Of a stretch of DNA of 51,262 nucleotides, positions 38,871 through 49,853 are shown piece after piece (within the stretch, counting starts at the first letter, position 1; every line of letters starts with the position of its first letter). The notes under the pieces were generated by a model, which ran no database searches, was not told where the DNA came from, and was given only the letters and a program-made list of their open reading frames with translations. Position numbers and translations under genes: made by a program. Source of the DNA: Acidobacteriota bacterium (GTDB taxonomy: Bacteria; Acidobacteriota; Vicinamibacteria; Marinacidobacterales; Marinacidobacteraceae); assembly GCA_009840635.1 (NCBI GenBank), contig VXNL01000096.1:1-51262 (forward strand). The letters are read 5' to 3'.

Positions 38871-40231
38871 ATGAACCGGATCCTGGCGCGCCGCGCGCTG
38901 CTCCCCACCGGGTGGGCGGAGGATGTTCTCCTGAGCATCCACGACGGCGAGATCGTCGAGGTCGCCGCGAGAGTCCCCTCCCTGCCGGCCGCTGACCTGA
39001 GCGCCGGGATCGTCATCCCCGGCCTGACCAACGCCCACAGCCACGCGTTCCAGCGGGCCCTCGCCGGCAGGACCGAGCACCGCTCGGCCGCGGATCGCGA
39101 CTCGTTCTGGACTTGGCGCGAGCGCATGTACGCACTCACCGGGAGGCTCGATCCCGGGAGCCTCACGGCGATCGCCCGCGAGGCCTACGCCGAGATGCTC
39201 GCGGCCGGCTACACGTCGGTGGCCGAGTTCCACTACCTGTTCCGGGACCCTGCGGGACGGGCCGAGGCCGACGCCATGTTCGGGGCGGTCCGCCGCGCCG
39301 CGGCGGACAGCGGGATCCGGCTGATCTACGTCCCGGTGCTCTACGAGCGCGCGGGCTTCGACGCCGACGCTCCGGAAGCGCGGCAACGGCGTTTCGCGAT
39401 GGATGTCGAGAGCTTCCTCGCCCACCAGGAACGCGCGGCCGACGGGGCTTCCGGACGGGTGACGGTCGGGATCGGCGGCCACAGCCTGCGCGCGGTCAGC
39501 GAGGAGTCGCTGCGCCGGGTGGCGGCGCGAGCGGCCGCCAGCGGGGCGCCCCTGCACATCCACATCGCGGAACAGCGCCGGGAGGTCGAGGACTGCCTCG
39601 CCGCCTACGGCTCCCGCCCGGTGCGCTGGCTGCTGGACCGTTTCGACGTGGGTGAGCAGTGGTGCCTGGTCCACGCCACCCACCTCAACGAAGGGGAGAT
39701 GCACGATCTCGCGGCCTCCGGGGCGGTCGTGTGCCTCTGCCCCAGTACCGAGGGGAACCTCGGCGACGGCCTCTTTCCACTGGAGCGCTTCCTGCCCGCC
39801 GGCGGCCGGATCGCGATCGGCTCCGACAGCCAGGTGGCCATCAACCCCTTCGAGGAACTGCGCTGGCTCGAGTACGGCCAGCGCCTCATCTCGGAAACCC
39901 GGAACGTGGCCTCCGTCGAGGATCCGCACGTAGGACGGGAGCTGTTCCGGCGCGCGCTCGCGGGCGGCGCGCAGGCCGCCGGTCAGTCCCGCTTCGGGCT
40001 GGCGCCCGGGGCGCCCGCCGACCTCGTGGTGCTGGACGCCGAGGATCCGATGCTCGCCGGCCACGGCCCCGCCACCCTGCTGGACGCGCTGCTATTCTCG
40101 GGATATCGAGTACCGATCGAACGCGTCATGGTCCACGGCGAATGGAAGGTGACAGGCGGCCGACACGTGGACCGCACCCGGACGGCAAGGGATTTCGCGG
40201 CCGCGTTGGCCCGCCTCGGAATGGAGTCACC

Positions 40232-40235
<4 letters not shown>
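38871..40235 (+). CDS. hutF: Formimidoylglutamate deiminase
   Basis: A 454-residue amidohydrolase that converts N-formimino-L-glutamate to N-formyl-L-glutamate and ammonia. Motifs: [23 protein letters not shown] (metal-binding HxH in the HutF-specific [13 protein letters not shown] block), [40 protein letters not shown] and [23 protein letters not shown]. The ATG at 38871 starts the first strand; a GTG at 38847 is less likely. Its presence means the formylglutamate branch of histidine degradation is used, which then needs a deformylase (HutG) not found here. It overlaps hutU by 4 bases. Confidence 0.95.
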
Positions 40236-41889
<1,654 letters not shown>

Positions 41890-41893
<4 letters not shown>

Positions 41894-43446
41894 GGATCGA
41901 GATCGGGGAGGCGATCCCCCTCGCCGCCCTGCGCGCGGCCTGGCGCGACCCGGTGTCGGTCGAGCTCAACGACGACGCCCGCTGCAGGATCGCCGCCGCG
42001 TCCGGCGCGATCGAGTCGGCGATCGCCGGCGGCGGTCCCGTCTACGGGGTCAACACCGGCTGCGGGCATCTGGTCCACGTGCGGATCGACGCTACCGAAC
42101 TCCGGAAGCTCCAGGAGAACATCGTCCGTTCCCATGCCGCGGGGGTGGGTGAGGACCTCGGGGACGAAGTCGTCCGGCTCGTGATCCTGATGAAGGTGAT
42201 GGCGCTCGCGCGCGGTCATTCCGGGGTCCGGCCGGAACTCGTCGACGCGCTCGCGGCGCTCCTCGAGCACGGGATCTACCCCCGGATTCCCGCCAAGGGC
42301 TCCGCCGGGGCGTCGGGGGACCTGGCGCCGCTGGCCCACCTCGCCGGAGTGCTCATCGGGGAAGGAGAGGCTCGGATTGGCAAGGATTCCCTGGGCGGCG
42401 AAGAAGCGCTCCGGCGGGCCGGACTCAAGCCGCTGCGCCTCGCGCCAAAGGAGGGTCTGGCGCTCCTCAACGGAACACAGGTCTCGGCGGCGCTGGCTCT
42501 TTCCGCCCTTTTTCGCGCCGAGAACGTGCTGGCCGGCGCGCTGGTCGCGGGCGCGATGTCCACCGACGCCATCAAGGGCAGCGACGTCCCGTTCGATCCT
42601 CGGATCCAGGAGACCCGTGGCCACCGTGGACAAATCATGGTCGCGGGCGTGCTTCGGGACCTGATACGCGGCAGCGAGATCCGCGCCTCGCACCTCGACT
42701 GCGACCGGGTGCAGGACCCGTACTCCATTCGTTGCCAGCCGCAGGTGATGGGCGCCTGTCTCGACAACCTGCGCCACGCCGCGTCGCTCCTCGAGACCGA
42801 GGCGAACGCAGTCACCGACAACCCGCTGGTGTTCCCCGACTCGGGCGAAGTGCTCTCCGGCGGCAACTTCCACGCCGAACCCGTGGCCTTCGCCGCCGAC
42901 ATCCTGGCGCTGGCGATCGCCGAGATCGGTTCACTCTCCGAGCGGCGCACGGCGCTGCTCGTCGACCCCCATCTGAGCCGGCTGCCCGCGTTTCTCGTCC
43001 ACGACAGCGGCCTGAACAGCGGTTTCATGATGGCCGGAATCACCGCCGCCGCGCTCACCTCGGAGAACAAGGGGCTCGCCCATCCGGCGAGCGTGGACAG
43101 CATCCCGACGTCCGCCAACCAGGAGGACCACGTCAGCATGGCGACCCACGGGGCCCGCCGGCTCCACGACATGCTGGACAACCTCGAGCACATCGTCGCC
43201 ATCGAGCTGCTCGCGGCGGTGCAGGGAATCGAGTTCCACCGCCCGGCGCGGAGTTCCGGAGCGCTCGAGGAGACGATCGCCGCCGTGCGCGGAATATCTC
43301 CGCCCTATACCGAGGACCGTTCCCTCGCCCGGGACATCAGCGGCGTCGCGGCGCTGATCGCCGCGGGAGGTTTCCGGGACTACGCCGCCGCGGTGCTGGT
43401 CAGTTCCGGCGCGGGTTCTGGAAGTCCAGGATCCACTGGAGGTTGA
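41890..43446 (+). CDS. hutH: Histidine ammonia-lyase
   Basis: A 518-residue enzyme that deaminates histidine to urocanate, the first step of the pathway. The MIO cofactor forms from Ala141-Ser142-Gly143 in [14 protein letters not shown]. Other family blocks: [58 protein letters not shown] and [19 protein letters not shown]. The C-terminal [14 protein letters not shown] looks like a run-on extension: it coincides with the 47-bp overlap with the convergent porin gene (43400-43446), suggesting that an earlier stop was lost. Confidence 0.95.
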
Positions 43447-44407
43447 CGAACACCTCGTTGTCCGAGATGGTCCCGAACCGCCGCCGGTAGTCGGCCTCGA
43501 TGTGGGTCAGGGTCCAGGGAAGCTCGTACCGGACTCCCATCCGCACGTAACTCAGGTGGCCCGGATCCTCGAGGGAGCCGTTGTTCGATTCCCCCCCCAG
43601 CTCGATCCCGGTCCAGACGCGCGGCGCAAAGCGTTGGCGGAATCGCGCGAAACCGCCGACGTGCTTGCGCTCGTTCTGGTCCCGCTGGTAGACGGCGCTG
43701 CGGAAGGTCCGGTTGGGTCCGATCGTGCCGTCGAGGTGCGCTGCGGTCTGGCGCCGCGGGATCAGGTCGTCCCCCGTCCCGTCGCGTCCCTCGTAGTGAC
43801 CGACGTCCACCTTCCAGCTTCCTCCGAGGGCCTCGAAGCTGCGGCCGACGCCCGCGATGACGTCCTTGAACCCGTTGGGATCCTCCGCCCAGCCGGACCC
43901 CCGCACCACGTGGAGCCGCCCGCTGTAGCCCCCTCGGTCCACGAACAGGAAGACGCCATTCTCACGGATCTGGGTCAGCGCGGCGCCGGGCGCAACGCCG
44001 ATCATCTGGAAGGCGAAGGGAGCGTCGGTGTACTCGGCCATCCAGAGCGGCGCGCTGCGGCCGGCCCGGAGCCGCACCCCGCCGCCGAGGTCGTACTGCA
44101 CGTAGAGGTCGTGGATCCGGGTCGCCCCCACGTCGTAGGAGGCGCGCGCCTGGATGCGGTCGCCGATCCGGAAGTCGGACCAGACCGAGAGCCGCTGGAC
44201 CGTGACGTCCCCGAGGTCCGAGAGGTTGTCGATGAACCGACCGCGGAGCCGGAAGGTGTAGTCCACCGCCGGCGCGTCGTCGTCGGCGTCGTCCTGCGCC
44301 GCCACGACGGCCGCCGGGCGCTTCTCGTCGGGCTCGGGAGGAGGTTCCGCCAGCGCCGGTACGGCAACGAGGCCGAAGACCAGCCCCGCCAGGAACGCCC
44401 GCGTCAT
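43400..44407 (-). CDS. Outer-membrane porin-like beta-barrel protein
   Basis: A 335-residue protein with a signal peptide (MTRAFLAGLVFGLVAVPALA) and GGGAGG before the ATG. After an acidic linker it consists of alternating amphipathic strands (YTFRLRGRFIDNLSDL, VTVQRLSVWSDFRIGDRIQARASYDVG, RIHDLYVQYDLGGGVRLRAGRSAP), typical of phosphate-selective-type or alginate-export-type porins. It ends [15 protein letters not shown] plus a short basic tail. Substrate is not predictable. The 3' end overlaps hutH by 47 bp on the opposite strand, and tRNA-Asn lies 34 bp upstream on the same strand. Confidence 0.78.
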   Translation of the reverse strand: MTRAFLAGLVFGLVAVPALAEPPPEPDEKRPAAVVAAQDDADDDAPAVDYTFRLRGRFIDNLSDLGDVTVQRLSVWSDFRIGDRIQARASYDVGATRIHDLYVQYDLGGGVRLRAGRSAPLWMAEYTDAPFAFQMIGVAPGAALTQIRENGVFLFVDRGGYSGRLHVVRGSGWAEDPNGFKDVIAGVGRSFEALGGSWKVDVGHYEGRDGTGDDLIPRRQTAAHLDGTIGPNRTFRSAVYQRDQNERKHVGGFARFRQRFAPRVWTGIELGGESNNGSLEDPGHLSYVRMGVRYELPWTLTHIEADYRRRFGTISDNEVFVNLQWILDFQNPRRN

Positions 44408-44441
44408 CCCGATCGAACCTCCCGCATCAGGGTGGAGCGCC

Positions 44442-44516
44442 TGGCTCCACGGGTAGGACTTGAACCTACAACCAACGGATTAACAGTCCGCTGCTCTGCC
44501 ATTGAGCTACCGTGGA
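44442..44516 (-). tRNA. tRNA-Asn (GTT)
   Basis: A full cloverleaf on the minus strand: acceptor stem TCCACGG/CCGTGGA, D arm GCTC-GAGC, anticodon stem GCGGA/TCCGT with loop CTGTTAA (anticodon GTT at 44482-44484), T arm GTAGG-TTCAAGT-CCTAC, discriminator G and an encoded CCA (44442-44444). A TAAACT -10-like box is visible about 40 nt upstream on the minus strand. Confidence 0.96.
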
Positions 44517-44698
44517 TTCGGCAAGGCGCTCGCCACAAAGGCGGCTGAGTTTAGCAGTGCGCACGGCGCAGAACCGCGTCCCGCCCGTCGCGGAAAAGGC
44601 AGACACCGCTCGAAACGCCGGCCACCCGGCCGCCTCGCCGCCCTCCGCGCTCCCGGCAGGTGGCCCGCAGGCTGCTCGCAGCCGCCAGATCGCGAAAC

Positions 44699-44861
44699 GG
44701 CTTGGAACGCCGGCTTTAGCCGGCACAGCGGCCGGCAGGCCGCGGGCGGTTCGTCGCTACCCGGATGCATGGGCGCGCCGTCGAGCCATCCCGGCGTATG
44801 AGGTCTCGTCTCGCCGCCCGCCTTCGGCGGGCTGTGCCGGCTAAAGCCGGCGTTCCAAGCC
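44699..44861. repeat. Inverted pair of bipartite palindromic repeats (REP-like)
   Basis: A forward copy at 44699-44744 (stem 1 GCCGGCTTTAGCCGGC at 44709-44724, stem 2 GCGGCCGGCAGGCCGC at 44728-44743) faces an inverted copy at 44816-44861 (stem 2 GCCCGCCTTCGGCGGGC, stem 1 GCCGGCTAAAGCCGGC). The loop change TTCA to TTTA and its mirror TAAA are shared by this pair only. The 362-bp gap between recR and tRNA-Asn otherwise contains no gene that I can support. Confidence 0.85.
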
Positions 44862-44878
44862 GGCGGCGTCCCGCGGCA

Positions 44879-45478
44879 CTAGAGGGTGCTGCGGTGCTGG
44901 AGGGCCTCCGCCATGGTGGTCTCGTCGGTGTGGACCAGTTCGCTGCCCATCGGGATGCCGATTCCGATGCGCGTCACCCGGATGTCGTGAGGCTTCAGGA
45001 GGTGCGCCAGCCAGGCGGCGGCCGCCTCCCCGTCGTGGGTGGGGTTCGTGGCGACGATCACTTCCTCGAACCGGCCCTCACGGACGCGTTGGAGCAGGCT
45101 GGCCAGGCTGCGCTCTTCCTCGGGGTCGCCCTGCGGGGGGAACGTGACCCCGCCCAGGACGTGGTAGCGGCCGTTGAAGATCTTGGCCTTCTCGATGGCG
45201 GCGATGTCCGCCGGATCCTCGACGACACAGAGCATCGTGTCGCCGCGGCTCGGATTCCGGCAGAACCCGCACGGCTGGGCGTCGGTGAAGTTGCCGCACA
45301 CGCCGCAGCGGGACACCTGTTCGTGCAGGGTGGACGTCGCCGCACCGAGCGCCGCGGCGCGCTCCGCCCCTCCCTGGAGCAGGTGGAAGGCGATTCGCTG
45401 GGCGGATTTTTCCCCGATGCCCGGGAGCCGCTTCAACTCGCCGATGAGTCGTGAAAGCGGTTCCGGCAGACCGCTCAT
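44879..45478 (-). CDS. recR: Recombination mediator RecR
   Basis: A 199-residue DNA repair protein that works with RecF and RecO to load RecA at gaps. An N-terminal helix-hairpin-helix (LIGELKRLPGIGEKSAQRIAFHLL) is followed by a four-cysteine zinc finger (Cys58, 61, 70, 73 in CGVCGNFTDAQPCGFC) and a Toprim domain (LCVVEDPADIAAIE, YHVLGG, EEVIVATNPTHDGEA). It ends with the usual HTDETTMAEALQHR block. The start overlaps the ybaB stop by 4 bases. It is the last gene of the dnaX-ybaB-recR cluster. Confidence 0.96.
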   Translation of the reverse strand: MSGLPEPLSRLIGELKRLPGIGEKSAQRIAFHLLQGGAERAAALGAATSTLHEQVSRCGVCGNFTDAQPCGFCRNPSRGDTMLCVVEDPADIAAIEKAKIFNGRYHVLGGVTFPPQGDPEEERSLASLLQRVREGRFEEVIVATNPTHDGEAAAAWLAHLLKPHDIRVTRIGIGIPMGSELVHTDETTMAEALQHRSTL

Positions 45479-45777
45479 CGGCCTCCGGCGAGTTGTCCGA
45501 GTTCCTCGAGCGAGCCGAGCCGCTCCTGCATCTGCTGCTCGATCTTCCGGGAGGCGTCGTTCACCGCCGCCTTCACGAGGTCCTCGAGGAGTTCGACGTC
45601 ACCGGAACGGACCGCTTCCGGGTCGATCGTCACCCGCCGCACCTGGCGGGCGCCGTTCATCCGCACCTTGACCATCCCGCCGCCCGCGGCTCCCTCGCCT
45701 TCGAGGGACTCGATCTGCCGCTTCAGCTTGCGGAGCTGCCCCATCTGCTGGGTGACCTGGTGAATCTTCGAGAGCAT
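45475..45777 (-). CDS. ybaB: YbaB/EbfC-family nucleoid-associated protein
   Basis: A 100-residue small DNA-binding protein. The ATG at 45777 has AAGGAGG upstream; the longer frame has no family similarity. Helical start (MLSKIHQVTQQMGQLRKLKRQIESLEGEG), then VKVRMNGARQVRRVTIDPEAV and the helix DLVKAAVNDASRKIEQQMQERLG, as expected for the family. It lies between dnaX and recR, its conserved position in many bacteria. Confidence 0.95.
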   Translation of the reverse strand: MLSKIHQVTQQMGQLRKLKRQIESLEGEGAAGGGMVKVRMNGARQVRRVTIDPEAVRSGDVELLEDLVKAAVNDASRKIEQQMQERLGSLEELGQLAGGR

Positions 45778-45834
45778 CGCTCGTTTCCTCCTTCGCACCG
45801 GGACCTGGCGCCCCGGGCGACAGTGCAATGTTGT

Positions 45835-47427
45835 TTACGGCTCCGACTGCGGCGGGGGTTCCCCCGGCAGCGCCTTCGCCGAAACGATAGTGCCTCCGAA
45901 CGTCTCCTGATACTCCCTGATGATCGGGGGTGGGTCCAGATCGAGGAGGCGGCTCCCGCCGGAGTCCTCCGATGCCGCGGCGGCTTCGGGCGGGGGTGAG
46001 GGATCGGGCGCCCGCGGCTTGGCGGGAGGCGGACCGTTTCCGCCGCCGGCGGGCACCGGTCCCCTGGCCTCCGGGTGGTCGAGCTGCTTGAGGAGCCGGT
46101 CGAACGCGGCCAGGCGCGGCATCTCGACCAGCCTCAGGAGCGCCATCTCCAGGTGGAACCTGGGTTCGGGCGACCAGCGCAAGCCCTCCTCGATCTTCGT
46201 CAGGACATCCAGGCTGCGGAGCAGGTCCTCCTCGCTGAAGCGGCCGGCGAACTCGGCGAGCCGCTCCTGCTCCTGCGGCCACTCGAGCAGGTCCGGCCGG
46301 TCCGGCGCCGCCCGCACCACCGTCAGGTCCCGCAGGTAGTGCATCAGCAGCGTCACGAAGTGCTTCAGGTCGCGGCCCTCGCGCACCAGTTCCTCGACGA
46401 TCTCGAAGACCGCGCGGCGGTCCGCCTCGACGATCGCGGTGGCGGCGCGCCGGCAGATCGCCACGTCCGGAACCCCGATCACCTCGCTGACGTCCGCGGC
46501 CGTGACCGCGCCGTCCACCGCGGCGATCACCTGGTCGAGCGCCGAGAGGGCGTCCCGCAGGCTCCCCTGTCCGAACCGGGCGATCTGGGCCAGCGCCTCC
46601 GGGGCGACCTCAAGTCCCTGGTCGTCCACGATGTGCCTGAGGCGCTCGGCCACGACGCGTTGCGTCACGGCGCGGAACTCGAACTCCTGGCACCGCGAGA
46701 GGATGGTGTCCGGGATCCGGTGGATCTCGGTGGTCGCGAAGATGAACTTGACGTGGGAGGGAGGTTCCTCGAGCGTCTTGAGGAGCGCGTTGAACGCGCC
46801 CCCGCTCAGCATGTGGACCTCGTCCACGAGGAAGATCTTGAACCGGTCGCGCGATGGCGTGTAGTGCGCGGTCTCGATGATCTCGCGGGCTTTCTCCACG
46901 CTGTTGTTGCTCGCGCCGTCGATCTCGGGCACGTCCCGCGAGTAGCCGCCGGCGATCTCGCGGCAGGAAGAGCAGTTTCCACAGGGTTCCGGGGTTGGCC
47001 CCTCGTTCGACGCACAGTTGAGCGCCTTGGCGAGGATGCGGGCGGTGGTGGTCTTCCCGACGCCGCGCGGTCCGGCGAAGAGGAACGCGTGCCAGATGCG
47101 GTTCTTCCGGATCGCGTTCTGGAGGGTGCGGGCGATCGCCTCCTGGCCGACCAGGTCCGCGAAGGTCTGCGGCCGGTAGCGGAGCGCCAGCACCTGGTAG
47201 TCCTCGGCCCCCGCAGCGTCCGGCGCCGGCGCCGGCTCGGCCGGCGTCGCGGGCGCCGCCCGTTCCGGCTCGCCTACCGGTGCATCGCTCGCGGAAGCCT
47301 CCTCCGCGGCATCCCGCGGCTCGACCGGCCCGTCACCACCGGGATCCGGCGCGGCCGGTTCCACGTCGGCGGAGGGTTCCGGCGGCGGGGTCTGCGGAGC
47401 GCCGAACAGGCTCCCGGGAGGGCTCAT
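45835..47427 (-). CDS. dnaX: DNA polymerase III subunit gamma/tau with N-terminal disordered extension
   Basis: A 530-residue clamp-loader ATPase. The core starts at about Tyr77 (YQVLALRYRPQTFADLVGQ), with Walker A GPRGVGKT (119-126), a zinc motif (CASNEGPTPEPCGNCSSC), Walker B FLVDEVHML, sensor FIFATTE and LSRCQEFEF. Before it lies about 75 residues of Pro/Ala/Asp/Glu-rich sequence absent from usual DnaX proteins, which begin right at the core. No alternative start fits near the core. TAGTCT ends 10 nt before the ATG at 47427 and the intervening bases are pyrimidine-rich, so a leaderless start is likely. The C-terminus is short and Pro-rich, with little tau-specific sequence. Confidence 0.92.
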   Translation of the reverse strand: MSPPGSLFGAPQTPPPEPSADVEPAAPDPGGDGPVEPRDAAEEASASDAPVGEPERAAPATPAEPAPAPDAAGAEDYQVLALRYRPQTFADLVGQEAIARTLQNAIRKNRIWHAFLFAGPRGVGKTTTARILAKALNCASNEGPTPEPCGNCSSCREIAGGYSRDVPEIDGASNNSVEKAREIIETAHYTPSRDRFKIFLVDEVHMLSGGAFNALLKTLEEPPSHVKFIFATTEIHRIPDTILSRCQEFEFRAVTQRVVAERLRHIVDDQGLEVAPEALAQIARFGQGSLRDALSALDQVIAAVDGAVTAADVSEVIGVPDVAICRRAATAIVEADRRAVFEIVEELVREGRDLKHFVTLLMHYLRDLTVVRAAPDRPDLLEWPQEQERLAEFAGRFSEEDLLRSLDVLTKIEEGLRWSPEPRFHLEMALLRLVEMPRLAAFDRLLKQLDHPEARGPVPAGGGNGPPPAKPRAPDPSPPPEAAAASEDSGGSRLLDLDPPPIIREYQETFGGTIVSAKALPGEPPPQSEP

Positions 47428-47482
47428 AGGAGGGGGAGACTAGCCGCAGCGGCCCAGGTTCCGAGCGCCCAACTCCTGCCGT

Positions 47483-49405
47483 TCAGAATCCGAGCGACGC
47501 GGTCTCCCGCCGCACGTCTCCCGCGGCGATCATCAGCCCGGTTTCCGGGTCGCGCCAGGTGACCGTGGGGGCGCACGCGCGCCAGTTCCACCGGCCCCAC
47601 GGGCGCACGTCGTGGCCCAGGGCGCGGAGCGCCTCAGCCGTCGCGGCCGGGATCCGTTCCTCGACGTTGAGGACGGCCGGATTGTTGTTCACTTCACTTC
47701 CGGTCCCCGGGAAGTTGTAGCTGCCGAAGCGGGGCTGGTCGAGGGCCTGCTCCGGGGACATCCCCCACACCACGACGTTCAGGAAGACCTGCAGGAGCGA
47801 CTGCAATTGCTGGTCGCCGCCGGGGGTGGAGAGCCCCATGAACGGCTGGCCGTCCTTCATCACCAATAGGGGCGAGTTGGTATTGCGGGGGCGCTTCCCG
47901 GGCGCCATCACGTTGGCCAAACCGGGGTCCAGGTTGAACTGGTACATCCGGCCGCCGAGCCCGAATCCCCATCCCGGGATCATGGGGGTGGAGGTGTGGC
48001 CGTCGCTCTCGGTGAGGGAGAACACGTTGCCCTCCCCGTCCATGACGTTCAGGGAGGAGGTGTCGCCGTAGTTGGCCGCCTGATCCGCGTCGCCCGACCC
48101 CGGGTGGCCCGCGTCGGCGCCGGTCGACAGCGGCTCCACGAAGCTCGCCGGCGCGTCGTCCGCCACCGCCGCCATTCGTTCCGGATCGCCCCACGGAGGC
48201 ATGTCCTGGAACGCGCGCGCTTCGTCGATCAGACCGATGCGCTCGCGCGCGTACTCCTTCCCGTAGAGGTTCTCCGGGGGCGGCGCGAAGTCCGGGTCCG
48301 CGACGTACTTGTGGGCATCCGCGATCGCCAGGTTGATCACCTGGGACACGAGGTGGATGTACGCCGGCGTGTTGTAGCCGAGGGCGCGGAGGTCGTAGTT
48401 CTCCAGCATGTTGAGCATCAGGACGATGCGCGGCCCCTGGCTCCAGCCGGCGGCGGCATGGACGTCGTAGCCGTGGAAGCTGGTCGCGAGGGGCTCCTCC
48501 CAGCGGCTCTCGTATTTCGCGAGGTCCTCGTAGCGGACGATGCCCTCCTGCTCCTTGAAGAAACGGTCCACGGCGCGCGCCGGCTCGCCCCGGTAGAAGG
48601 CGTCCCGGGCGGCGCGGATTCCTTCGGAACGGCTTCCGCCCGCCGCCAGCGCCTGCCGCTCGGCATCCATCAGGTAGCGGATGAGCCGCCCCAGATCGGC
48701 GTTCACCATGAGGTCGCCCAGGCGCTGCTCGCCGACTCCGTTCGGGAACCAGAAGTCGCGGTTGTAGGGAAAGGCGAGGATGCCGTCCTGGTGGTCCTCG
48801 ATCATCCGCTTCTGCATCTTGTACAGGTGGTAGCCCTCCTCCGCGATGCGGAGCGCCGGCTGGGCGGCGTCGCTGAAGCTGATGGTGCCGAAGCGGTCGA
48901 GCGCCGCGAGCCAGACGTCCACGTCCGCCGGGATCAGCGCGTTGTTGATGGGCGACTTGCCGTGCTCGAGGAAGTAGTCGAGGGTGGCGAGCGCCGGCGA
49001 GGTTCCCGCCCCGACCCGCGTCAGCACGCGGTCTTCGGCGGCGCTGTAGACGAGGAGCGGGGCGACCCCGGTCCATCCCGCGTAGTCCATCTTGACCACC
49101 TTGAGCGCCATCCCCGCGGCCACCCCGGCGTCGAAGGCGTTCCCGCCGGCCCTGAGCACGTCGTACCCGGCCTGCGTGGCGAGGTAGTGCCCCGAGGAGA
49201 TCACCCCGTGCGTGCCCATGACGCGCGGCCGCATCGCCTCGACGTTGTCGGCATCGTGGACGTGGCCGTAGCTCCCGAACGGGGCGATGGTCGCGAACAC
49301 GCCGTCCCCGGGGGGTGGTGCTTCTTCCGGAGCGTCGCTCGCCGGGACGCCGCAGGCAGCGAGCGTCAGGGCGAGGGCGGCGGCCAGCCAGGTCAGGTGC
49401 TTCAT
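47483..49405 (-). CDS. Gamma-glutamyltransferase-family Ntn hydrolase, lipoprotein
   Basis: A 640-residue protein. The ATG at 49405 has GGAGGA upstream and gives a lipoprotein signal (MKHLTWLAAALALTLAAC). The gamma-glutamyltranspeptidase pattern is present: GVISSGHYLATQAGYDVLRAGGNAFDAGVAA, then the nucleophile at about Thr449 in NYGDTSSLNVMDGEGNVFSLTES, and NTNSPLLVMKDGQPFMGLSTPGGDQQLQSLLQVFLNVV. The precursor should cleave itself before Thr449. The usual TTH becomes TSS, so this is a divergent member and need not act on glutathione. It is likely periplasmic and lipid-anchored. It lies upstream of dnaX on the same strand. Confidence 0.87.
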   Translation of the reverse strand: MKHLTWLAAALALTLAACGVPASDAPEEAPPPGDGVFATIAPFGSYGHVHDADNVEAMRPRVMGTHGVISSGHYLATQAGYDVLRAGGNAFDAGVAAGMALKVVKMDYAGWTGVAPLLVYSAAEDRVLTRVGAGTSPALATLDYFLEHGKSPINNALIPADVDVWLAALDRFGTISFSDAAQPALRIAEEGYHLYKMQKRMIEDHQDGILAFPYNRDFWFPNGVGEQRLGDLMVNADLGRLIRYLMDAERQALAAGGSRSEGIRAARDAFYRGEPARAVDRFFKEQEGIVRYEDLAKYESRWEEPLATSFHGYDVHAAAGWSQGPRIVLMLNMLENYDLRALGYNTPAYIHLVSQVINLAIADAHKYVADPDFAPPPENLYGKEYARERIGLIDEARAFQDMPPWGDPERMAAVADDAPASFVEPLSTGADAGHPGSGDADQAANYGDTSSLNVMDGEGNVFSLTESDGHTSTPMIPGWGFGLGGRMYQFNLDPGLANVMAPGKRPRNTNSPLLVMKDGQPFMGLSTPGGDQQLQSLLQVFLNVVVWGMSPEQALDQPRFGSYNFPGTGSEVNNNPAVLNVEERIPAATAEALRALGHDVRPWGRWNWRACAPTVTWRDPETGLMIAAGDVRRETASLGF

Positions 49406-49853
49406 CGAGTCATCCTCCGGTTTCCTGGGGAAGTCTTTGGGAATCGCCGGGAGGTCAGCAACCCCAGCCCTGGCGCCGTGCCGAATCTCAACCGCCATGC
49501 GGTCCATCTCCTTGAGTAATGGACCACTTCCGGGGCTGGCGCGCCGAGCCTCTCCGAGCCATGATTCAGATCACCCGTGTTCCCGTGTTGTCGCCCACGC
49601 GCTGGATCAACTCGGCGCCGCCGGAGTCCTCGATGTGCGATCCGCAGCACGAGACCTCTTTTCCCCGGGGCTACCAATGTTGGTAGGGAATCGGCGCCGC
49701 AGGTGGGGTAGAAGGGGTCTTGCTCCGTAAACCGCCCGAGTCCCCGGGTCGCCGTCGCCAGGTATCGCCGAACGGCCGTGATGCGGACAGCACACCGCGA
49801 ACGGTGACTGATCCAGCGGCGCCCACTCCGGCACTCCCCTTCAAGGAATCGTC
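49406..49853. other. 448-bp intergenic region with no recognisable gene
   Basis: Short open frames exist on both strands but none has a plausible start, ribosome site or recognisable protein pattern. I see no REP-type repeat, tRNA or strong hairpin with a T-tract. CAAGGAA near 49842-49848 belongs to the downstream LuxR-like gene. Confidence 0.5.

Noticed and set aside
44517..44700. A second tRNA or small RNA upstream of tRNA-Asn
   Set aside because: No cloverleaf or conserved T arm could be traced on either strand. The region contains only a weak -10-like box for the tRNA and GC-rich sequence.
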